Of a DNA stretch of 25,770 nt, positions 8,745 to 17,088 are shown one piece after another. The notes beneath the pieces were generated by a model. The model saw only the letters and a list, made by a program, of their open reading frames with translations, ran no database searches and was not told the origin of the DNA. The position numbers were made by a program, and so were the translations under genes. Each line of letters opens with the position of its first letter. Within the stretch, counting starts at the first letter, position 1. Source of the stretch: an uncultured Oxalobacteraceae bacterium (GTDB lineage: Bacteria > Pseudomonadota > Gammaproteobacteria > Burkholderiales > Burkholderiaceae); the NCBI GenBank assembly GCA_946478765.1, contig CAMLDH010000015.1, positions 1 to 25,770 on the forward strand, given 5' to 3'.

Positions 8745-9644
8745 ATGAAGTGGGTCGTGATTGCGCTCTATACGCTCTCGATTTCGTATATCCATTTTCG
8801 CGGGAAAGTGCGTCTGCCAATATTTCGGCAACTATTCGATCATTCCTCTTTTGTTGCCCCGATCAATCTTTTCATGCATGCGTTTTCAGGCGTCACTGCC
8901 ACGCCGTATATTTCAAGCGACAATTTTCCCGATTTGAAAGTATTGGAAGCACACTGGCAAGAGATCAGGGCGGAAGCATTGACGCTGCTCAGCCTGCAAA
9001 AAATCAAGGCCGCCGACAAGAACAACGACGCCGGCTTCAATTCTTTTTTCAAGACCGGATGGAAACGGTTTTACCTGAAATGGTACGGCGCCAGTCATCC
9101 GTCCGCTGTGCAGTTTTGCCCGAAGACAGTTGCCCTCTTGCGTACGCTGCCAAGCGTCAAGGCCGCCATGTTCGCCGAATTGCCGCCCGGCGGAAAACTC
9201 AATCGGCATCGCGATCCCTTCGCCGGGTCGCTGCGTTATCACCTTGGCCTTGTCACCCCCAATAGCGATCGCTGCTTTATCGAAGTCGATGGTCAACGGT
9301 ATAGCTGGCGCGATGGCGCAGGCGTGATTTTCGACGAGACCTTCATTCACTGGGCGGAAAATACGACCGATCAGAACAGGATCATCCTGTTCTGCGATAT
9401 CGAGCGCCCGATGCGTTATCGCTGGGCACAGGCGATCAACCGGTGGCTGGGCAAAACCATGATGACCGCCGCCAGTTCGCCGAACGAACTCGGAGATCAA
9501 ACCGGGGCCATCAATAAACTGTTTATTGTGTTCTGGGTGGCGGGCCAGTACCGCAGGAAATTGAAAACATGGAACCGGAAACTGTATTACGTGATCAAGG
9601 CAATGTTAATTTTGTCGGCAGTTTTACTGATCATCAAGCTCTAA
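8745..9644 (+). CDS. lpxO: Aspartyl/asparaginyl beta-hydroxylase family, LpxO-like lipid A dioxygenase
   Basis: LpxO is an inner-membrane Fe(II)/2-oxoglutarate dioxygenase that hydroxylates a secondary acyl chain of lipid A. From ATG 8745 the protein is 299 aa, close to the known LpxO length (about 300), with an N-terminal membrane segment followed by YIHFRGKVRLP and a C-terminal hydrophobic helix (AMLILSAVLLIIKL). The facial-triad residues are visible: NRHRDPF (H155, D157), FIHWAEN (H202), and R212 in QNRIILF for 2-oxoglutarate binding. A GTG at 8706 would add 13 residues; ATG 8745 is preferred by similarity to LpxO N termini. The family is certain; lipid A as substrate is likely but not proven. 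It is monocistronic by layout. Confidence 0.85.
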   Translation: MKWVVIALYTLSISYIHFRGKVRLPIFRQLFDHSSFVAPINLFMHAFSGVTATPYISSDNFPDLKVLEAHWQEIRAEALTLLSLQKIKAADKNNDAGFNSFFKTGWKRFYLKWYGASHPSAVQFCPKTVALLRTLPSVKAAMFAELPPGGKLNRHRDPFAGSLRYHLGLVTPNSDRCFIEVDGQRYSWRDGAGVIFDETFIHWAENTTDQNRIILFCDIERPMRYRWAQAINRWLGKTMMTAASSPNELGDQTGAINKLFIVFWVAGQYRRKLKTWNRKLYYVIKAMLILSAVLLIIKL

Positions 9645-9779
9645 ATTTTTTCTGTAAACCAATCTCGCCGCTGCTGTAACCCTTACCTCCTTATCCTTGT
9701 AAAAAGTACCCGCCCTTTCTTCACGAAAGGCCGCGTCGACACGGCATGAAAGTTGCTGCGCTCTTCAATACCAAGGCAA

Positions 9780-9799
9780 CCGCCCGGCATAACGGGCGG
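9780..9799 (+). promoter_or_regulatory. Hairpin in the leader region of the ferritin-like gene
   Basis: A perfect 7-bp GC-rich inverted repeat (9780-9786 with 9793-9799, 6-nt loop) lies in the 262-bp gap before the ferritin-like gene. It has no T-run, so a leader or protein-binding element is as likely as a terminator for the upstream gene. Nothing else in this gap is recognisable. Confidence 0.35.
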
Positions 9800-9906
9800 A
9801 ACTATCCGCATTGCGCAGCAGTGTGATGGCCGCGCTATAGGCGCTGAAAAATTCACATTCTCCGCCGACCCAATCCCACATTGCTTATCAGGAAAGGAGT
9901 ATTGCA

Positions 9907-11079
9907 ATGGCGCTCAATCTATTTCATTCGAAAGGCTGTCCCCTGGATCAACAACGCTTTACATGGCGTGACATGGTGGGCAAGCCGATCAGCAAACTGG
10001 ACGACGATGCATTTACGCGGGTGCGTATCATCTTGATGAATGGCATCGAAAACGACGCTATCCGGTTTCAACACATCGCCGCGCGCATGAGTCGCGAATT
10101 GCGCCTGTCGCTGGCGCAGATTCGTCGCACCGAGCAACATCAGGCGACGACGGTGAACTGGCTGCTCGGCGCCGACCACTCGCCGCTGGAAACGACGATT
10201 GCTTACGAGCAGGTGGCAATTGAAGTCACCGCCGCCGTTGCGCAACGGGAGCCGGATGAGTATTTCGCGCAGGCCTACCGGTTCGGCTTGCTCGAGGACT
10301 TCGATCACTTGTATCGCTATTCGGCGCTGCTGGACCGGCTGGAGGGCAAGGATGCCAACAACATCCTGCAAAGCTACACCGACATATTGCCGGGACGGCC
10401 GACCATGGTCGAACATCGGGCGCCGCAAGACGATGTGCGCGAGCCGTACGACCGCGCACGCGCCGACCCGCTCACCAAATTGCATGCGCTGACCATCACC
10501 GCGTCGGAGTTTCAAACCCACGATTACTACATGAATATCGGCCCGCTATTCGCGGACCCGGTGGCGCGCCAGTTGTATGCCGAAATCGCGTCGATCGAGG
10601 AGCAGCACGTGACCCAGTACGGTTCGCTGATCGACCCGCAAGAATCGGTGCTGGAGCAATGGCTGATGCATGAAGCGATGGAGGTGTACAACTACTACAG
10701 TTGTGCGCAGCAGGAAACCAATCTCCGTATCAAGGCGATCTGGGAACGCTTCCTGGATTATGAACTGGGCCACTTCCACCATGTCGCGGAATTGTTCAAG
10801 CAACTCGAGCGGCGCGATCCGGCGGAACTGTTTCCGGGCGACTTGCCGGAGCCGATTCCGTTTATGAGCCAGCGCGACTTCGTACGGCAAGTGCTGGCGC
10901 AGGAAGTGAACTTGCGCGCCAAAGGGACGCAATTTGTCGATGTGTCCGAGGAAAGTGCGGCGTCAATCGACTACCGCACCTATATCAATTCCGCCGGATC
11001 GCCGAGCGAGACCGTGGCGGCTGGATATAGCTGGACCCCGGGAACCGAGCTGAATCGCAAGATTGCGATCGCCGCGTAA
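9907..11079 (+). CDS. Double ferritin-like (rubrerythrin-type di-iron) protein
   Basis: This 390-aa soluble protein appears to hold two four-helix ferritin-like units. The C-terminal unit keeps the full rubrerythrin-type ligand set: E201, E231xxH234, E256 (or E259) and E286xxH289. The N-terminal unit is degenerate (E48, E76xH78, E101, D131xxH134) and may bind no metal or bind it differently. There is no signal peptide. A strong ribosome binding site (AGGAAAGGAG, 9891-9900) precedes ATG 9907. It is followed 41 bp later by a second ferritin-like gene and then a BON/SRPBCC gene, a set suggestive of stress or iron/oxidant handling. No exact family name is recognised; the function (iron storage, peroxide reduction or other di-iron chemistry) is inferred only at fold level. 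Confidence 0.75.
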   Translation: MALNLFHSKGCPLDQQRFTWRDMVGKPISKLDDDAFTRVRIILMNGIENDAIRFQHIAARMSRELRLSLAQIRRTEQHQATTVNWLLGADHSPLETTIAYEQVAIEVTAAVAQREPDEYFAQAYRFGLLEDFDHLYRYSALLDRLEGKDANNILQSYTDILPGRPTMVEHRAPQDDVREPYDRARADPLTKLHALTITASEFQTHDYYMNIGPLFADPVARQLYAEIASIEEQHVTQYGSLIDPQESVLEQWLMHEAMEVYNYYSCAQQETNLRIKAIWERFLDYELGHFHHVAELFKQLERRDPAELFPGDLPEPIPFMSQRDFVRQVLAQEVNLRAKGTQFVDVSEESAASIDYRTYINSAGSPSETVAAGYSWTPGTELNRKIAIAA

Positions 11080-11120
11080 TGGTATCGATCCGTTCAATTC
11101 AATGATGCAAAGGAGCTGCA

Positions 11121-11855
11121 ATGAAAGAGCAAATTCCAATCGGCATGAACCGCACCGGCGTGCAAATGTCGCCATTCGATGCCGATGCGATGCTATCAGG
11201 AGCGCCGCAATCGGACGCCCCGGTCCCCTCGGGTGATGCATCGGCCATCGCCGACATGCGCCGCGTCTACACCGAAGAAGCCGAGCCGCTGGGATCGGTG
11301 CCGGTGCCGGGAACGATCAAAGGGGCGATGACGACCGGCTTTTCGATGTTGACCGGCAACCAGCCGCAGCTACTGCTCGACAAGCTGGGCGAACGCCTGG
11401 CATTCGAACGCACCGGCACCCGTCTGTACGATGCGCTGATTGCCAAATTCGAGGCGACCGGGCAGGGCACGACCAGCATGACCGTTGACGATCTGCGCAA
11501 AATTCGCGACGAGGAGGCACGCCATTTTGCCGTGGTCGCCAACGCCATTGAGTCGGTCGGCGGCGACCCTACCTCGCAAACGCCATGTGCCGATCTGGTC
11601 GGCGTGGAGTCGCAGGGCCTGATGCAGGCAGTAACCGATCCCCGCGTTGCAATGGCGCAGTCGCTGCATGCCATGCTGGTGGCGGAAATGGCGGATCAGT
11701 CGGGTTGGGAAATGTTGATCGCGCTGGCAGAGGATCAAGGCCAGTCGTCGATGACGCCCGATTTCCAGGTGGCATTGAACGAAGAACGCGTGCATTTGCA
11801 ACGTGTGCGTACCTGGTATGAGGAGGCTACCTTGGGTGCGCCGATGGCGGGATGA
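11121..11855 (+). CDS. Ferritin-like domain protein
   Basis: This 244-aa protein has a flexible N-terminal tail of about 80 residues (PVPGTIKGAMTTGFSML) and then a single four-helix bundle. Candidate di-iron ligands follow the classic spacing: E96 in LAFERTGT, E132xxH135 in RDEEARHF, E189 in LVAEMADQSGWEML, and E222xxH225 in NEERVHLQRV. A good ribosome binding site (AAAGGAG, 11109-11115) precedes ATG 11121. It follows the double ferritin-like gene by 41 bp and is very likely in its operon. There is no signal peptide, so it should be cytoplasmic. The fold and metal site are well supported; the reaction is not known. Confidence 0.75.
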   Translation: MKEQIPIGMNRTGVQMSPFDADAMLSGAPQSDAPVPSGDASAIADMRRVYTEEAEPLGSVPVPGTIKGAMTTGFSMLTGNQPQLLLDKLGERLAFERTGTRLYDALIAKFEATGQGTTSMTVDDLRKIRDEEARHFAVVANAIESVGGDPTSQTPCADLVGVESQGLMQAVTDPRVAMAQSLHAMLVAEMADQSGWEMLIALAEDQGQSSMTPDFQVALNEERVHLQRVRTWYEEATLGAPMAG

Positions 11856-12007
11856 TGCAGACGGCCAGATGCCATGGCGGAATGCCGGTTGCTGCCGCGG
11901 CGCCCATGCCGTTGGTCGTGGGCGAGCCGACCGCTGCAGTGGGTTGAATTTCTTACCGACGCAATGCGCCATTCCTACAATGCTTGCGTTAGAAAGGGGC
12001 GCGTAGT

Positions 12008-12024
12008 GGCAGGGATTTCGGATC
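12008..12024 (+). repeat. Half copy of the 3280-3333 hairpin repeat
   Basis: These 17 bases are identical to 3286-3302, the left arm of the long hairpin near the window start. No matching right arm follows. The copy lies in the 238-bp gap between the second ferritin-like gene and the BON/SRPBCC gene, where I see nothing else except the ribosome binding site of the latter. Confidence 0.6.
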
Positions 12025-12093
12025 GCTTCAGCAACGCGCCGGTGCGCGGGCCATATTCATGGTTATCGGCAACTCGATGGAAAGGAGTCGGTG

Positions 12094-13275
12094 ATGGAAC
12101 GGGAATCGGCAACAAATCAGTCACGGATAGCATGGATGCTCGGCGGCGCTGCGCTTGGCGCGCTTGCCATGTTTATATCCGATCCGGATCGCGGCAGGCG
12201 GCGCCGTGCATTGGCGACAGACAAGATACGGAGTGCGGTCGCCAGAACCGGTGATGCCATTGATGTCGCATCGCGCGACCTCGGCAACCGGGTGCAAGGC
12301 CTCCGCGCTCGGGCCGGCCGCGTGCTGTCGAGACGCGACACTGCAGTCGATGATCACATTTTGACGGCGCGCGTCCGACGAAAAATTGGACGCGCCGTAT
12401 CGAATCCGCACGCAATCGATGTGACTGCACAGCATGGCTACATTGTCTTGAGCGGGCCGGTGCTTGCCCATGAAAAGCAACAACTTCTGGACACGGTTCG
12501 TAGCGTGCACGGGATCAGAGGGCTGGAAGACAGGCTGCAAGCGCATGCGCGGGCAAATGGCATTCCAGACCTGCAGGGCCGCGCGATGTCCGGTGTCCCG
12601 GCAACGCAAGGCCGATGGCCGCCGGCTTTGCGCGCCGTGGCCCTCATCGGGGCCGGTGCATTGGGAATGGCGGGACTGCAACGGCGCACGCCGGCAAACC
12701 TGTTATTCGCGAGCGCCAGTCTGATCTTGATGTTACGCAGCATCAGCAATCGGCCATTCAAGCGCCTGGCAAGAATCAGTAGGGATTGGAAGTCAATTGA
12801 TCTGCACAAGACGATTCATATCGAGGCGTCGCCCGAGGCGGTTTTCGATTTGTGGAGCAAATACGAAAACTTCCCGCGCTTCATGTCCAACGTGCGGGAG
12901 GTGCGCGACCTGGGTAATGGCCGCTCGCATTGGGTTGTCAGCGGCCCGGCAGGCGTGCAGGTCGAATGGGATGCCGAAATCACCGAATCCCGGCGCCCGG
13001 AAGCGTTGGCCTGGAGAAGCGCGCCCGACGCGACGGTCCGCAATAGCGGGACGATTCATTTTGAGCCGGACGGCACCGGGACGCGCGTTGGCGTGCACCT
13101 GTCCTATAGTCCGCCGGCGGGGATTGTCGGCCACGCCATTGCATCCCTGTTCAATGGCGACCCAAAGCGGCAAATGGATGAGGACCTGATGCGCATGAAG
13201 ACATTTATCGAAACCGGCCATGTACCGCACGATGCGGCGCAGCCGGGGCCGCAGACGACGGCAACACTGCATTGA
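12094..13275 (+). CDS. BON and SRPBCC (polyketide cyclase/dehydrase-like) domain membrane protein
   Basis: This 393-aa protein combines several parts. A hydrophobic segment near the N terminus (MLGGAALGALAMFI) is followed by the basic DPDRGRRRR. A BON-type domain, usually lipid or membrane associated, spans about residues 85-155. A second hydrophobic region (AVALIGAGALGMAG, then LLFASASLILML) comes next. A SRPBCC/START-like domain spans about 234-370, with IHIEASPEAVFDLWSKYENFPRFM, the typical opening of the polyketide-cyclase/dehydrase family. ATG 12094 follows AAAGGAG (12081-12087); the GTG just upstream is not needed. It follows the two ferritin-like genes, and the glycosyltransferase starts 25 bp later. 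A role in envelope or stress physiology is a guess from context. Confidence 0.8.
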   Translation: MERESATNQSRIAWMLGGAALGALAMFISDPDRGRRRRALATDKIRSAVARTGDAIDVASRDLGNRVQGLRARAGRVLSRRDTAVDDHILTARVRRKIGRAVSNPHAIDVTAQHGYIVLSGPVLAHEKQQLLDTVRSVHGIRGLEDRLQAHARANGIPDLQGRAMSGVPATQGRWPPALRAVALIGAGALGMAGLQRRTPANLLFASASLILMLRSISNRPFKRLARISRDWKSIDLHKTIHIEASPEAVFDLWSKYENFPRFMSNVREVRDLGNGRSHWVVSGPAGVQVEWDAEITESRRPEALAWRSAPDATVRNSGTIHFEPDGTGTRVGVHLSYSPPAGIVGHAIASLFNGDPKRQMDEDLMRMKTFIETGHVPHDAAQPGPQTTATLH

Positions 13276-13300
13276 GGCCGCATATAAAGAATCTCCAGCC

Positions 13301-14332
13301 ATGAACCCCGGCGCGGCATTGTTGCAGCGGATGCGCATTGAAACACTGGTGATTTTTCGCGCGCTTCAGCTGGGCGACATGCTGTGCGCGATACCGGCGT
13401 TGCGCGCTTTGCGGGCTGCCGTTCCGGATGCCAGGATCACGCTCGTCGGTCTGCCATGGGCGGCGCAATTCGTTCGCCGGTATCGCAGATATATCGATGA
13501 CTTCGTCGCTTTTCCGGGGCATGCGGCATTTCCGGAACAGCCCGTGCAGAAAAAACTGGTCCCGGCTTTTTACGACGCGGTGCGTCGCAGGCGTTTCGAT
13601 CTGGCAGTGCAAATGCACGGAAGTGGACAGATCAGCAACCGGATTGTGCGCGCGTTCGGCGCGCAAGCGGTTGCCGGCTATGTAGCCAGCGACGGGCGTG
13701 CCGTGGATGCGCAATGTTTCCTCGATTATCCGCAGACCGGTGCCGAGCCGGTGCGGCTGCTCCGGCTTGCCGAATTCCTGGGCGCGCCTTCCCTCGGAGC
13801 CGATCTCGAATTTCCGTTGACCGCACAGGATGAGCATGAGTTGCAGGAGAGCGGGCTGAATGCAGGTCTTGTCGCAGGGCGCTATCTCTGCATCCATCCC
13901 GGTGCAGGGTTGCGCGACAAATGCTGGCCGCCGCAATGCTTTGCCGAAGTCGCGGACCGGCTGGCCGACGAATTCGGCCTGGCTGTCGTATTGACCGGCT
14001 CGGCCAAGGAGACCGACCTGACGGCCGCGGTCGCGGCACATATGCGACACGATGCGCGGGATACCGCAGCGCCGATTTCGATCGGCGCGATGGCGGCGTT
14101 GATGCGCCGCGCACGTCTTCTGATCTGCAATGACACGGGCGTGTCGCACATCGCTGCCGGGTTGCGGCTGCCGAGCGTTGTCGTATTCAGCAAGGCCGAT
14201 ATGCAGCGCTGGTCGCCGCTCGACCCAACGCTGCACCGCTGCATCCGGGATCCGGAGGGAAAACATGTGGCTGCGGTACTGGAACAGGCGCGCATGCTTC
14301 TTACAGAGACGGGGGGCTGGCCATGCCGGTGA
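13301..14332 (+). CDS. Glycosyltransferase family 9 (heptosyltransferase-like)
   Basis: Family 9 enzymes transfer ADP-heptose (or related sugars) to lipopolysaccharide core in the cytoplasm. This 343-aa protein has the family layout. The N-terminal Rossmann half opens with VIFRALQLGDMLCAIPALRALRAAVPDARI and includes FDLAVQMHGSG. The C-terminal half has CIHPGAGLRDKCWP, VVLTGSAKE and the nucleotide-sugar signature ICNDTGVSHIAAGLRLPSVVVF. ATG 13301 lies 25 bp after the BON/SRPBCC stop; a second possible start is ATG 13331, just before IETLVIFRALQLGD. No strong ribosome binding site is visible. It is not in an LPS cluster, so the acceptor is unknown. It is the last gene before the IS66 remnant. 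Confidence 0.88.
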   Translation: MNPGAALLQRMRIETLVIFRALQLGDMLCAIPALRALRAAVPDARITLVGLPWAAQFVRRYRRYIDDFVAFPGHAAFPEQPVQKKLVPAFYDAVRRRRFDLAVQMHGSGQISNRIVRAFGAQAVAGYVASDGRAVDAQCFLDYPQTGAEPVRLLRLAEFLGAPSLGADLEFPLTAQDEHELQESGLNAGLVAGRYLCIHPGAGLRDKCWPPQCFAEVADRLADEFGLAVVLTGSAKETDLTAAVAAHMRHDARDTAAPISIGAMAALMRRARLLICNDTGVSHIAAGLRLPSVVVFSKADMQRWSPLDPTLHRCIRDPEGKHVAAVLEQARMLLTETGGWPCR

Positions 14333-14360
14333 TTACACAGAAGTCAGAAATTAAGGCGAC

Positions 14361-14635
14361 GATAGTCGCTATATCGATGACGGCCGTGCGCCAATCGACA
14401 ATAATTTGATCGAGCGCGACATCCGTCCGTTTGCATCGGACGCAAGGCCTGATTGTTCTCGAACGCGGTCGCCGGCGCGGAGGCGAGCGCCACCGTCTAC
14501 AGCCTGATGCCGACTTGCCGCGCCTGCGACATCAAGCCCTATGCCTACCTGCGCCACGTCCGGACTGAACTGCCGAAGCGCTTGGCAGGCGCTGACGTCA
14601 CCGATCTGCTGCCGTTTAACTTCACTGCCAACTGA
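14361..14635 (+). mobile_element. IS66-family transposase remnant (C-terminal end, broken)
   Basis: The first part reads RYIDDGRAPIDNNLIERDIRPF, the well-known IS66 transposase segment (DGRLPIDNN..ERxIRPF in intact copies), in the frame of 14367. After a one-base deletion around 14433-14440 the text continues in the frame of 14453. There GRKA is followed by TGA where intact proteins have W, then LFSNAVAGAEASATVYSL and PYAYLRHVRTELPKR up to TGA 14633. The 5' nine-tenths of the transposase, the accessory IS66 genes and the terminal inverted repeats are not seen. It marks old transposition just upstream of the secretion locus. Confidence 0.85.
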
Positions 14636-14773
14636 AAGGCCTGCCCGCGCCTGGCGACATTTCATAGCTTATTCATCGAGATTCGTCGATTTTTTGTGAA
14701 TTTTTGAAAAATCACATGAATATGGCATTGCTTCGCGTTCCCTCGTCCGGTAACTTCCTGTTTCGCGAAAAAA

Positions 14774-14779
14774 TACAAT
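14774..14779 (+). promoter_or_regulatory. Possible -10 box for the type I secretion operon
   Basis: TACAAT lies 40 bp upstream of the ATG of the ABC transporter gene, in an AT-rich stretch after the IS66 remnant. The sequence 17 bp further up (TAACTT, 14751-14756) is a poor -35 box, so an activator may be needed, or the call may be wrong. The rest of 14636-14818 holds no gene. Confidence 0.3.
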
Positions 14780-14818
14780 AATAATCAGATTCCGGCAGGA
14801 ATCCCAACGGGGAGTGGT

Positions 14819-17011
14819 ATGCAGCAGAAACAACTGGACAAGAGCGCCTTCTTTTGGGCGCTGCAGGGTCTGTGCGCGTTGCACAGAAAGCCTTTCTCGA
14901 TTGAGCTCGCGCAACAGCAACTCGCCGCACCGTACACCGCCGACTCGCTCCTGCACGCGGCAGCGAGCTACGGCTTCGATGCCGCTACACGCAAAGTCAA
15001 AGCCGACCAGCTCCACCAGGAGTCGTTTCCGCTTGTCGCCTGGCTGCGCCCGGAGTCGTCAACTGCCGCGACAGAAGCCGATGGGTCCGGCGCCGGGATA
15101 GACACCAAGCGTCTCGCACAGGACACGCTCGCCACGCCCGCGCTGATCCTGCAAGGCGACACCAACCACGTCCTGATCGTCGAACCGAATCACGCCGCGC
15201 CGGCCACGATCCCGCTTGCCGCTTTCAACCAACGCTACCTCGGCCATCTCACCCGGGTCTCGCCCAAGGCCGACCCCGGTGCCGATCCCGACAGCGATGC
15301 CGAAGCCCGTCAATCGCGCCGCTTCGGCTTCAGCTGGTTCATCCCCGAATTGTTGAAACACAAGAAGCTCTGGCAGGAAATCCTGCTCGCCTCGCTCGTG
15401 ATCCAGCTGATCGCTCTTGCCACGCCGCTGTTCACGCAAACCATCATCGACAAGGTCGTCGTCCACCACACGCAAAGCACCCTGATCGTCATCGCCATCG
15501 GCATGGCCGTCTTCATGCTGTTCTCGGCCGGCCTATCGTGGCTGCGCCAATACCTGGTGCTGCATACCGGCAACCGCGTCGATGCAGTGCTGGGCTCGTC
15601 CGTCTTCGAGCGCCTGTTCAAGCTGCCGCCGATGTACTTCCAGCATCGCCCGACCGGCGTCATCGCTGCGCGCCTGCATGGCGTCGAGACGATCCGCGAA
15701 TTCATCGCCAGTGCCGCCGTCACCCTCGTGCTGGACTTGCCGTTCTTGCTGATCTTTATCGCGATCATGTTTTACTACAGCGTCACCCTGACCCTGATCG
15801 TGCTCGCGAGCCTGTCTGTCGTGGTGGTCCTGAGCTTGATCGTCGCGCCCCTGTTCCAGGCGCGCCTGCAGCAGCAGTTCCAGCTCGGCGCCCGCAATCA
15901 GGCCTTCCTGACCGAATACATTGTCGGTCTCGAAACCGTAAAATCACTGCAGCTCGAACCGCAATTGAACAGCAAATACAACGGCTACCTCGCGAGCTAC
16001 CTGCAATCGGGCTTCGCTACCAAACAACTCGCCAACACCTACAACACGGTCGCCAATCTGCTCGAACAGCTGATGAGCCTGCTCATCCTCGCCATCGGCG
16101 CCTATACCGTCATGCACACCAGTGAATTCACGATCGGCATGCTCGTCGCCTTCCAGATGTTCTCCGGCAAGCTGTCGCAGCCGATGCTGCGCCTGGTCGG
16201 CCTGTGGCAGCAATTCCAGCAGGCGAGCCTGTCGGTTGCCCGCCTTGGCGACCTGATGAATGCACCGGTTGAGCCGTACTCGGTCATCCCCGCGCGCGAC
16301 ACCGTGCGCAAGGGCCAGATCGCTATCGAGCACATTGCCTTCCGCTACGGCGAGCACCTGCCCCTCGTCTACGAAAATCTGTCGCTCGCCATCGAGCCGG
16401 GCCAGGCGATCGGCATCATGGGACCTTCCGGCTGCGGCAAGAGCACGCTCGCCAAGCTGCTGCAAGGCTTTTACCAGCCGAGTGCCGGCCGCATCCTGAT
16501 CGACGGTGTCGACATCCGCTATCTGTCAGCCAATGAATTGCGCAGCTACTTCGGCGTCGTGCCGCAGGAAACGGTGCTGTTCTCCGGCACCATCTACGAC
16601 AACCTGCAGATGGCCAGCCCCGCCGCGACCTTCGAGCAGATCACGGCCGCCTGCAAGATGGCGGAAATTCACAGCGTCATTGAAGCGCTGCCGCAAGGCT
16701 ATCAAACCGAGATCGGCGAACGCGGCGCAGGATTATCGGGCGGGCAAAAGCAGCGCATCGCGATTGCGCGCGCGTTACTGAAACGTCCGAGCATTCTCGT
16801 ATTCGATGAAGCCACCAGCGCGCTCGACGCGTCGACGGCTGAGCACTTCGCGCACACCATCAACGCGTTAAGAGGCAAGGTCACGATGCTGTTCATCACG
16901 CACGGCTTGCCGAAGGGACTGAAGATCGATGCCGTGTTCCGCCTCGGAGAAGCGGGCGCGCAACGCGTCGCACTGGCGGCAGCCCCGACATCGAACGCCG
17001 GAAGCGCATAA
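14819..17011 (+). CDS. Type I secretion ABC transporter/ATPase, HlyB type
   Basis: This 730-aa inner-membrane protein would power export of an RTX substrate straight to the outside with an HlyD-type adaptor and TolC. Three domains are visible. The N-terminal C39-like domain (about 1-145) lacks the catalytic DCG cysteine motif of true peptidases, as in transporters of uncleaved RTX proteins. The membrane domain (about 180-460) opens with LLASLVIQLIALATPLFTQTIIDKVVVHHT. The C-terminal ATPase has Walker A GPSGCGKST (535-543), signature LSGGQ (639-643), Walker B with D663-E664 and switch H695. GGGGAG (14809-14814) precedes ATG 14819. The hlyD-like gene follows after a palindromic repeat. The large RTX lipase at 23371 is the obvious candidate substrate. 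Confidence 0.94.
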   Translation: MQQKQLDKSAFFWALQGLCALHRKPFSIELAQQQLAAPYTADSLLHAAASYGFDAATRKVKADQLHQESFPLVAWLRPESSTAATEADGSGAGIDTKRLAQDTLATPALILQGDTNHVLIVEPNHAAPATIPLAAFNQRYLGHLTRVSPKADPGADPDSDAEARQSRRFGFSWFIPELLKHKKLWQEILLASLVIQLIALATPLFTQTIIDKVVVHHTQSTLIVIAIGMAVFMLFSAGLSWLRQYLVLHTGNRVDAVLGSSVFERLFKLPPMYFQHRPTGVIAARLHGVETIREFIASAAVTLVLDLPFLLIFIAIMFYYSVTLTLIVLASLSVVVVLSLIVAPLFQARLQQQFQLGARNQAFLTEYIVGLETVKSLQLEPQLNSKYNGYLASYLQSGFATKQLANTYNTVANLLEQLMSLLILAIGAYTVMHTSEFTIGMLVAFQMFSGKLSQPMLRLVGLWQQFQQASLSVARLGDLMNAPVEPYSVIPARDTVRKGQIAIEHIAFRYGEHLPLVYENLSLAIEPGQAIGIMGPSGCGKSTLAKLLQGFYQPSAGRILIDGVDIRYLSANELRSYFGVVPQETVLFSGTIYDNLQMASPAATFEQITAACKMAEIHSVIEALPQGYQTEIGERGAGLSGGQKQRIAIARALLKRPSILVFDEATSALDASTAEHFAHTINALRGKVTMLFITHGLPKGLKIDAVFRLGEAGAQRVALAAAPTSNAGSA

Positions 17012-17033
17012 CACCGGACGTCCCGTCTCGTTC

Positions 17034-17053
17034 GTTCCCGCACAGGCGGGAAC
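17034..17053. repeat. Short REP-like palindrome
   Basis: A perfect 8-bp GC-rich inverted repeat (17034-17041 with 17046-17053, 4-nt loop) fills the short gap between the hlyB-like and hlyD-like genes. Its sequence resembles the widespread TTCCCGC..GCGGGAA repeats of proteobacterial genomes. It could lower or stabilise the upstream transcript. Confidence 0.55.
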
Positions 17054-17088
17054 CCATCGTGACGCACTCACTATTTCCCAAGCAAATC

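Noticed and set aside
14819..15260. Active C39 peptidase domain in the transporter, which would imply a bacteriocin-like leader peptide substrate
   Set aside because: The DCG catalytic cysteine motif is absent at the N terminus, so it is a C39-like, non-cleaving domain fitting RTX export.
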